From JBIOWF01 sp044868295 (GTDB taxonomy: Bacteria > Actinomycetota > Actinomycetes > Streptosporangiales > Streptosporangiaceae), in the NCBI GenBank assembly GCA_044868295.1, contig JBIOWF010000261.1:1-16303 (forward strand): DNA of 16,303 nucleotides. The letters run 5' to 3'. The translations under genes and the position numbers were made by a program. This document shows positions 12,231 through 16,303 of the stretch, piece by piece; position 1 is the stretch's first letter; the number at the start of each line of letters is the position of its first letter. The notes beneath the pieces were generated by a model. It ran no database searches. It was not told where the DNA came from and worked only from the letters and a program-made list of their open reading frames with translations.

Positions 12231-13100
12231 CTAGTCGAGCGAGTCGCCGTGTCGGCCTCTGTCGCGCCGCGAGGACGCGATCAGGACCACGAGGCAGATG
12301 AGGCCGAGGACCGTGCCGACCGTTGCGGCCAGCGCCCCGAACGCGGACCCGACACCGGATTCGTCCGAGACGGGCTCGTACTCGACCGTGGTGGGCGTCG
12401 CCGACACCGCCGGGAATGCCGTGGGTGTGGGGGAGACGACCGGGCCGGGCGTCGGGGTCGCCGACGCTTCCGGCTTGGTCTCAGGCGCGCCAACCGCGCC
12501 CGGCGTAGCGGGGGCAGCCGAGGTGAGCGTGGCCGTGGGGATGGTGATCACGGTCAACGCCTCGGGACGAGCGGTGGACGACGTCGCCGAGCTGGTGGTG
12601 GGCGACGGGCTCGGCTTGGGCGTCTGCCTGCCGAGATCGACCGTTTTCGTCGGGGTCTGCGAGGCGGTCGGGGTGGCCGACGCGCCCGCCGTGGCGGCTG
12701 CGGCTGGGGTGCTGGTCTCCGGTGCCGCCGTGGTGGGCGGGGTGGCCGCCGTCCACGTCACCGAATAGACCGAGCCGCCGTGGGAGTCGACGACGGCGAC
12801 GGTGTAGGTGCCGGGCTTGTCCGGCGTGTACGAGCCGGACAGCTTCGCGGACCCGCACAGCGGGTCAGGCGACGCGGTCGCGACCGTGATGGTGGCCTTG
12901 TCGGGCGTGGTCACGGTCAGGGAAGGGGAGCAGACGCCGCCGGGGGTGGTGGCGGACATCTGCACCGCCTCACCCACGGTCACGGACTGACCGGAGGTGG
13001 GGGAGGTGATGCCGGTCCCCGCGAGAGCGGGGGCGGCGGTGGCGATCAGCAGCGCGAGGAGCGCGCCGACCGCGAGGGCGAACGCCCGGATGGAACCCAT
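12231..13100 (-). CDS. Secreted, membrane-anchored Ig-like surface protein with P/T/A stalk, 289 aa
   Basis: Residues 1-27 form a signal peptide: a short start, a hydrophobic core (AFALAVGALLALLIA) and an APALA cleavage site before GTG. Residues about 28-118 look like one Ig- or PKD-like beta domain (SPTSGQSVTVGEAVQMSA and SYTPDKPGTYTVAVVD), with C57 and C82 placed for a disulfide. Residues about 119-250 are a stalk of threonine, proline, alanine and serine. A membrane segment (about 256-276, LAATVGTVLGLICLVVLIA) and a basic cytoplasmic tail (SSRRDRGRHG) follow. It should be displayed on the host surface. The start follows AGGAAAGG of leader E. It is not a virion gene in appearance; receptor masking or superinfection exclusion is a reasonable inference, but the true role is unknown. 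Confidence 0.78.
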   Translation of the reverse strand: MGSIRAFALAVGALLALLIATAAPALAGTGITSPTSGQSVTVGEAVQMSATTPGGVCSPSLTVTTPDKATITVATASPDPLCGSAKLSGSYTPDKPGTYTVAVVDSHGGSVYSVTWTAATPPTTAAPETSTPAAAATAGASATPTASQTPTKTVDLGRQTPKPSPSPTTSSATSSTARPEALTVITIPTATLTSAAPATPGAVGAPETKPEASATPTPGPVVSPTPTAFPAVSATPTTVEYEPVSDESGVGSAFGALAATVGTVLGLICLVVLIASSRRDRGRHGDSLD

Positions 13101-13107
13101 AGAAATG

Positions 13108-13190
13108 CCTTTCCTGGGGCCGAAGAGCGGGGGTCCGAAACCCCGCTCATGAACAAGAGCAACAGTATAGGAGATTTAGTAAATTGCACA
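13108..13190 (-). promoter_or_regulatory. Regulon element E: promoter, leader hairpin, RBS (minus strand)
   Basis: On the minus strand, TACTGT (13167-13162) is the -10, with a weak TGTGCA (13190-13185) at 17 bp or TTGTGC at 18 bp as -35. ACTAAATC is at 13180-13173, again 13 nt before the -10. The hairpin is perfect over 8 bp: arms GAGCGGGG (13148-13141) and CCCCGCTC (13132-13125) around loop TTTCGGAC (13140-13133). CCCCAGGAAAGG (13119-13108) precedes the ATG at 13100. It faces away from element C. Confidence 0.83.
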
Positions 13191-13231
13191 ACTTGGCCCA
13201 GCTCAACCGCCCTCCGGAGTCGCCATTCGCG

Positions 13232-13312
13232 TTGCGGTCATACTAAATCTCATGTACTGTTATTCTTGTGAGCGAGGGAATCGGACCCCACGCCAAACCC
13301 CGGGAGGGAAAC
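13232..13312 (+). promoter_or_regulatory. Regulon element C: promoter, leader hairpin, RBS
   Basis: TTGCGG (13232-13237) and TACTGT (13255-13260) are 17 bp apart, with ACTAAATC at 13242-13249 in the standard register. The hairpin has arms GCGAGGG (13272-13278) and CCCACGC (13287-13293) with a central A-A mismatch around loop AATCGGAC (13279-13286). CCCCGGGAGGGAAACC (13298-13313 region) serves as the ribosome-binding site for the gene at 13314. Confidence 0.8.
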
Positions 13313-13313
13313 C

Positions 13314-13517
13314 ATGATCTACACCACCCACGGCCTCATGACCCCCGCCGACCTGGCCGAGCACCGCGCCGACCACGACCTCGACGCCTGGAAGGACGAG
13401 CTCACCCCCGAGCAGCGGGACAACCTCACCGACTACGGCGACCCGTGCGGCGACGTCGACGGCATCGACGGCCCCGCCGTCACCTGCCAGCGCGGCATCG
13501 GCTGCCACCTCCAGTAG
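13314..13517 (+). CDS. Small acidic protein, 67 aa
   Basis: ATG 13314 follows GGGAGGGA of leader C. The product (starting MIYTTHGLMTPADLAEHRAD) is strongly acidic, with 13-14 aspartates, and contains cysteines in DPCGD, VTCQRG and GCHLQ at the end, so metal binding is possible. No family is recognised. It is followed by a hairpin with loop AACGGAC. Confidence 0.68.
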   Translation: MIYTTHGLMTPADLAEHRADHDLDAWKDELTPEQRDNLTDYGDPCGDVDGIDGPAVTCQRGIGCHLQ

Positions 13518-13526
13518 ACGCAAACC

Positions 13527-13575
13527 GGCGGGAGTGCTGGAACGGACCCAGCACCCCCGCCCCTCCGCCCCAGGA
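13527..13575 (+). promoter_or_regulatory. Promoterless CGGAC-loop hairpin with CCCCAGGA
   Basis: Arms GGCGGGAGTGCTGG (13527-13540) and CCAGCACCCCCGCC (13548-13561) pair at 13 of 14 positions (one A-C mismatch) around loop AACGGAC (13541-13547). CCCCAGGA follows at 13568-13575. This repeats the hairpin and downstream motif of elements A-E without any promoter, inside operon C, in front of the gene at 13598. Confidence 0.7.
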
Positions 13576-13597
13576 ACCACCACGGAAGGGAACCCCG

Positions 13598-13846
13598 ATG
13601 AGCACGGCGACCCAAGCGCCCACCCTCCCCGCACTCCCGCCTCTGCGCGTCCTCGGCACATACCCCGTGTGCACCGTCTGCGGCGACACCGACCCGCGCC
13701 TGGTCGAGACCGGCGACGCGATCGGCTCGGCCGTCACCGCCTGCTGCGGAGAGAACCCCGTCGCCGACACCTGCGCCGACTGCGGCGCGGCCATCTACTA
13801 CACGCCCGACGGCAGTGAGCCCGACCACTGCCCGAACTGCACCTGA
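13598..13846 (+). CDS. Small zinc-ribbon-like protein, 82 aa
   Basis: GGAAGGGA precedes ATG 13598. The product carries CTVCGD, a CC pair, CADCG and CPNC at the C-terminus; together these give two or more CxxC knuckles as in a zinc ribbon. Tyrosines and acidic residues fill the spaces (AIYYTPDGSEPDH). It resembles the many small zinc-ribbon proteins of actinophages, whose roles are unknown. It is flanked on both sides by CGGAC-loop hairpins. Confidence 0.72.
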   Translation: MSTATQAPTLPALPPLRVLGTYPVCTVCGDTDPRLVETGDAIGSAVTACCGENPVADTCADCGAAIYYTPDGSEPDHCPNCT

Positions 13847-13853
13847 CCCTCAC

Positions 13854-13898
13854 GGGGCGGCCGGAACGGACCCGGCCGCCCCGCCAACCGCCCCAGGA
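13854..13898 (+). promoter_or_regulatory. Promoterless CGGAC-loop hairpin with CCCCAGGA
   Basis: GGGGCGGCCGG (13854-13864) pairs perfectly over 11 bp with CCGGCCGCCCC (13872-13882) around loop AACGGAC (13865-13871), identical to the loop at 13541. CCCCAGGA (13891-13898) follows and forms the ribosome-binding site for ATG 13905. Confidence 0.7.
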
Positions 13899-13904
13899 GA
13901 AACC

Positions 13905-14423
13905 ATGCACCGCACCACCACCGCCACCACCACCGCGCGCGACCTGATCGCCGCCTACCAGGTCGCCGACCAGGCCGCCAAGATCGCCGCCACCCGGGCC
14001 GCGCTGCTTCCCGGCCGTCCCTCCGCCTACGGGCTGATCGCCGACCTCGTCCGCACCGCGCGAGACAACTACGCCGACTGGGCCGACGCCATGGGACACA
14101 ACGCGATCGCCGCCGAAGTCACCGCCCTTGGCCGCATCCTGCGGGGCTTCCTGCGCACCCTCAACGACGCCGAGCTCTACGACCTCACCGACCAGCTCGG
14201 AATCCCGCACGCGCGCTACGTCTCCGCCCGCGCTCTGCGCCTGGTGCTGAACACCGCCTACGCCGACGACCACCCCAAGAAGGTTCACATCATGTCGCTC
14301 GCCGCCGACCGCTACGCCAAAGCTCAGCGCACCGCCACGCCGCTGGCCACGGTTGCCGTCGTGCTCGTCATCGGCAATGTGCCCGCTGCCCTTCCCGCCG
14401 AGCAGAAGCGCCGCTACCACTGA
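13905..14423 (+). CDS. Hypothetical alpha-helical protein, 172 aa
   Basis: The start follows CCCCAGGAGA. The product is mostly helical and alanine-rich: TARDLIAAYQVADQAAKIAA, then LIADLVRTARDNYADWADAM, a leucine-rich segment (LGRILRGFLRTLNDAELYDL) and a possible short membrane-associated helix near the end (LATVAVVLVIGNVPAAL, about 145-162). No catalytic motif or family is recognised. It lies mid-operon C. Confidence 0.68.
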   Translation: MHRTTTATTTARDLIAAYQVADQAAKIAATRAALLPGRPSAYGLIADLVRTARDNYADWADAMGHNAIAAEVTALGRILRGFLRTLNDAELYDLTDQLGIPHARYVSARALRLVLNTAYADDHPKKVHIMSLAADRYAKAQRTATPLATVAVVLVIGNVPAALPAEQKRRYH

Positions 14424-14430
14424 CCAGCGT

Positions 14431-14457
14431 TGCCCCGCCCCCGCTGGGGGCGGGGCA
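14431..14457 (+). other. Intercistronic GC-rich hairpin
   Basis: TGCCCCGCCCCC (14431-14442) pairs perfectly over 12 bp with GGGGGCGGGGCA (14446-14457) around loop GCT. No T-run follows, and the loop lacks CGGAC. It lies between the genes at 13905 and 14486. Confidence 0.6.
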
Positions 14458-14485
14458 CCCCCGACCAGCACCGGAGGAGGCCCAG

Positions 14486-14740
14486 ATGGGCGACTCCAGC
14501 GGCATGGACCGGCTCGACCGGCAGGAACACGCAGGCTCCCTCACGGAGGCCTACCGCCAACCCGGGTTCGGCTCCGAGGAACACATCGCGACCGCAAGCG
14601 ACAAGATCGCCGACATCCTGCACACCATCCCCGAGCACGAGTGGGGCAACGCCATCCGCCACGCCCTCGTACACGCCACCGAAGAAATCCACGGATGGGG
14701 CAGCGCCGAGAGCCTGCACCTCGACATCAGGGGGTTCTGA
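14486..14740 (+). CDS. Hypothetical protein, 84 aa
   Basis: GGAGGAGG precedes ATG 14486. The product is charged and helical (MDRLDRQEHAGSLTEAY, then EHIATASDKIADILHTIPEH and WGNAIRHALVHATEEIHG). No motif is recognised. It overlaps the next gene as TGATG (14738-14742), so the two are translated together. Confidence 0.66.
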   Translation: MGDSSGMDRLDRQEHAGSLTEAYRQPGFGSEEHIATASDKIADILHTIPEHEWGNAIRHALVHATEEIHGWGSAESLHLDIRGF

Positions 14741-15138
14741 TGACCATGTATAACCTCGACCAGTTCCGCCAGGCCGTCACCGACTGGAAGCGCAACCGCG
14801 CACTCATCTTCGACTCCGAAGAACGAGACGACTGGGAGGCATCCGACAACGCAGCCGTCAAGATCGTGAATGCGCTGGCCGACCTCATGGGCATCGACGA
14901 CGACGTGTGGACCATCACCCTCGCCGGAAACGAACGGCACGACGGCGAAGCGCCATGGACCTACGTCGTGCAGGCCGACGACGCCGAAACGGCCAAGGAA
15001 TTCGCCATCGCTTGGCACCGTGCGGTCGAGGACTGCCAGGACGCGCTCCTCGTCGACTACGAGGCAGGGATGCCGCAGGACCCGCGCGGGTGGAGCGACC
15101 TGCGCGGCAAGTCGCTCGCCGACGCTCCTGCGACCTGA
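14740..15138 (+). CDS. Hypothetical protein, 132 aa
   Basis: ATG 14740 overlaps the preceding stop as TGATG. The product has an N-terminal helix (MTMYNLDQFRQAVTDWKRNR), an acidic middle (DSEERDDWEASDNAA), and a beta-alpha C-terminal part (PWTYVVQADDAETAKEFAIA) rich in aspartate. It looks soluble. No family is recognised. It is the last gene of operon C. Confidence 0.68.
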   Translation: MTMYNLDQFRQAVTDWKRNRALIFDSEERDDWEASDNAAVKIVNALADLMGIDDDVWTITLAGNERHDGEAPWTYVVQADDAETAKEFAIAWHRAVEDCQDALLVDYEAGMPQDPRGWSDLRGKSLADAPAT

Positions 15139-15145
15139 CCAGAAA

Positions 15146-15178
15146 GGTGCCCCCGCTGACCAGATTGGCGGGGGCACC
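15146..15178 (+). terminator. Terminator of operon C
   Basis: GGTGCCCCCGC (15146-15156) pairs perfectly over 11 bp with GCGGGGGCACC (15168-15178) around an 11-nt loop, followed by the weakly T-rich CCTTCCTTCGCTT. It directly precedes element D, so one unit ends and the next begins here. Confidence 0.7.
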
Positions 15179-15189
15179 CCTTCCTTCGC

Positions 15190-15264
15190 TTGGCATGGAA
15201 CTAAATTACCTGTACTATTTGAAATGCGCGCAGGGATCGGACCCGGCGCCCAAACCCCAGGAGG
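15190..15264 (+). promoter_or_regulatory. Regulon element D: promoter, leader hairpin, RBS
   Basis: TTGGCA (15190-15195) and TACTAT (15213-15218) are 17 bp apart, with ACTAAATT at 15200-15207 in the standard register. The leader hairpin has GCGCAGGG (15228-15235) against CCCGGCGC (15242-15249) with one A-G mismatch; the closing G-C pair trims the loop to ATCGGA, but the conserved TCGGAC is retained. CCCCAGGAGGA (15254-15264) precedes ATG 15270. Confidence 0.82.
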
Positions 15265-15269
15265 ACCCC

Positions 15270-15752
15270 ATGACCGCCACCCGCACCTCAGCGACACCCC
15301 GCAACACGAAGAAGAAGCTGACGCGGCAGGAGCGGTTTGACCGCGCGCTGCCCGAACTGACCCGCGCCCGCGACGAGATCATCCGCGCAATCGCGTCAGT
15401 CCACCCCGAGACCGGGTGCCTCCCGATCTCGGAACTGGAGCTGCCTGCCACCCCGGAGGCCGTCAGGGCTACGGGCCGCGCCGTCTTCCTGACGATCTGG
15501 ACCCCAAGCGGCAACCACGGCCACCACGCCGACTGGCGGAAGGCTATACACGGCGGCTGCCCCCACCTCGTGCAGGCCCAGGTCATCAACCTGTGCGAGC
15601 TCATGATCGCCTGGTACCAGCTCTTGAGCGCCACCTACTACTACGTCGACAACGTCCAGCCCTTTGCCGACTGGCAGACGGTGGAGCAGCAGGAAGAGCT
15701 CCACGGGAGGCTGAACGACCTGGCGACCGGCCGGGACCCGAGGCGGTTCTAA
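15270..15752 (+). CDS. Hypothetical protein, 160 aa
   Basis: ATG 15270 follows CAGGAGGA of leader D. The product has a basic N-terminus (RNTKKKLTRQERFDRALPEL), an aromatic, histidine-rich centre (FLTIWTPSGNHGHHADWRKA) and helical segments (AQVINLCELMIAWYQLLSAT). No family is recognised. As first gene of a unit driven by the shared element, its expression should follow that of the other element-led operons. Confidence 0.7.
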   Translation: MTATRTSATPRNTKKKLTRQERFDRALPELTRARDEIIRAIASVHPETGCLPISELELPATPEAVRATGRAVFLTIWTPSGNHGHHADWRKAIHGGCPHLVQAQVINLCELMIAWYQLLSATYYYVDNVQPFADWQTVEQQEELHGRLNDLATGRDPRRF

Positions 15753-15766
15753 CCCCCACCACCCGA

Positions 15767-15802
15767 GTTGGGGCGGCCTGCCGTACGGCGGCCGCCCCCA
15801 AC
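15767..15802 (+). other. Intercistronic GC-rich hairpin
   Basis: GTTGGGGCGGCC (15767-15778) pairs with GGCCGCCCCCAAC (15790-15802) with one bulged C; GCCGTACGGC inside (15780-15789) is itself palindromic. A GAAGGGA-type ribosome-binding site for the gene at 15818 follows. A similar GGGGCGCC...CCGTACG begins again at the right edge (16288-16303). Confidence 0.55.
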
Positions 15803-15817
15803 CAGAAGGGACCACCG

Positions 15818-16273
15818 ATGCGCGACGACGGCCCCACCGAAGCCGAAATCACGAACTGGGACGAGCACAACGACCACGCCGATGGCGACGACTACCGCGC
15901 CGAGGGACCACCGGATGGCTGGCACGAGAGCCTACTGCCAGACCTCGACGAGCTGCAGGCCGCCCACGGGTGGGCGCAGATCGACCCCAGCGACGCCGAA
16001 GGGACACCGCTGGGCGAGCACGGCGCCGCCGTATGGCGGGCGATCCCCGACTTGATCGAGGAGCTCCGGGCCGCCCGAGAGCGGCTCGCTCACCTCGACC
16101 AGCTCGACACCCGCATGGAGTACGCCCTCACCGGCACCATGAGCGAGGAACCCGGGGACAAGCCCAACCTCGTCGGCCCGGCGGGCGCCGACGATGCGAT
16201 CGGCCAAATGGGCGTGTGGTCACGCGTCGTCCGTGTCGACGAGTGGGCCCGGCACAGCCTGCCGCCGTTTTAA
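15818..16273 (+). CDS. Hypothetical acidic protein, 151 aa
   Basis: ATG 15818 follows AGAAGGGA. The product is strongly acidic at its start (DDGPTEAEITNWDEHNDHAD) and has a helical centre (WRAIPDLIEELRAARERLAH) that could form a coiled coil. The C-terminus includes GADDAIGQMGVWSRVVRVDE. No motif is recognised. It is the last complete gene of the window; the unit may continue beyond the right edge. Confidence 0.66.
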   Translation: MRDDGPTEAEITNWDEHNDHADGDDYRAEGPPDGWHESLLPDLDELQAAHGWAQIDPSDAEGTPLGEHGAAVWRAIPDLIEELRAARERLAHLDQLDTRMEYALTGTMSEEPGDKPNLVGPAGADDAIGQMGVWSRVVRVDEWARHSLPPF

Positions 16274-16303
16274 CCCCGCCCGCCGAGGGGCGCCAGCCGT
16301 ACG

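Noticed and set aside
11946..13271. A 441-codon plus-strand open frame rich in Gly and Arg
   Set aside because: It is the reverse of the Thr/Pro/Ala stalk coding region of the surface protein and spans the divergent promoters.
1..16303. CRISPR array or insertion sequence
   Set aside because: No regularly spaced direct repeats and no transposase or terminal inverted repeats were seen; the five repeats found are dispersed promoter elements.

Overview
The window is GC-rich, about 70% by eye, with strong G/C preference at third codon positions. Nearly every gene is short and unassignable, genes are tightly packed with ATGA, GTGA or TGATG start/stop overlaps, and the leftmost gene is a recognisable phage major tail protein. 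I read it as a stretch of an actinobacteriophage, or a prophage of a high-GC actinomycete. No integrase, tRNA, rRNA, CRISPR array or insertion sequence was found. The host genus cannot be fixed from this sequence.

Layout. (1) 34-633, minus: major tail protein, with the structural genes presumably continuing to the left. (2) 762-1255, plus: two small overlapping genes. (3) Operon from promoter A (about 1253): two small unknown genes, then two different PP-loop (PAPS-reductase/DndC-like) enzymes. (4) Operon from promoter B (about 4436): a DpdA-like 7-deazaguanine transglycosylase, a cysteine-rich protein, a 26-codon leader ORF, a helix-turn-helix protein and a mini-ORF, ending at a 13-bp hairpin (6745-6780). 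(5) 6803-7235: a small minus-strand membrane protein and a candidate structured small RNA with its own terminator. (6) 7236-11120, plus: small proteins, two small membrane proteins, QueD, a winged-helix protein, a terminase-small-subunit-like protein and two cysteine-containing proteins, ending at a 19-bp hairpin shared with the convergent minus genes. (7) 11180-13100, minus: four genes led by a signal-peptide, Ig-like, proline/threonine-stalk, membrane-anchored surface protein, from promoter E. (8) Operon from promoter C (about 13232): five small genes ending at a terminator (15146-15178). (9) Operon from promoter D (about 15190): two small genes, running off the right edge.

The most striking signal is not a gene. 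Five transcription units (A-E, four on plus and one on minus) begin with the same compound element. It has a sigma70-like promoter with an ACTAAATC-type block at a fixed position inside the -35/-10 spacer, then a hairpin close to the predicted 5' end of the mRNA, then a CCCCAGGA-type ribosome-binding region. The hairpin stems differ in sequence but still pair, while the 8-nt loop always ends in TCGGAC. Two further hairpins with loop AACGGAC, also followed by CCCCAGGA, sit between genes of the C operon with no promoter. This points to a phage-wide regulon with an RNA-level element that can be separated from its promoter.

Functionally, QueD plus the DpdA-like protein suggest 7-deazaguanine modification of phage DNA. 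The two PP-loop enzymes just upstream are candidates for further chemistry on that base or for a separate sulfur-type modification. QueE, QueC and FolE are not in the window and would have to come from elsewhere in the phage or from the host.
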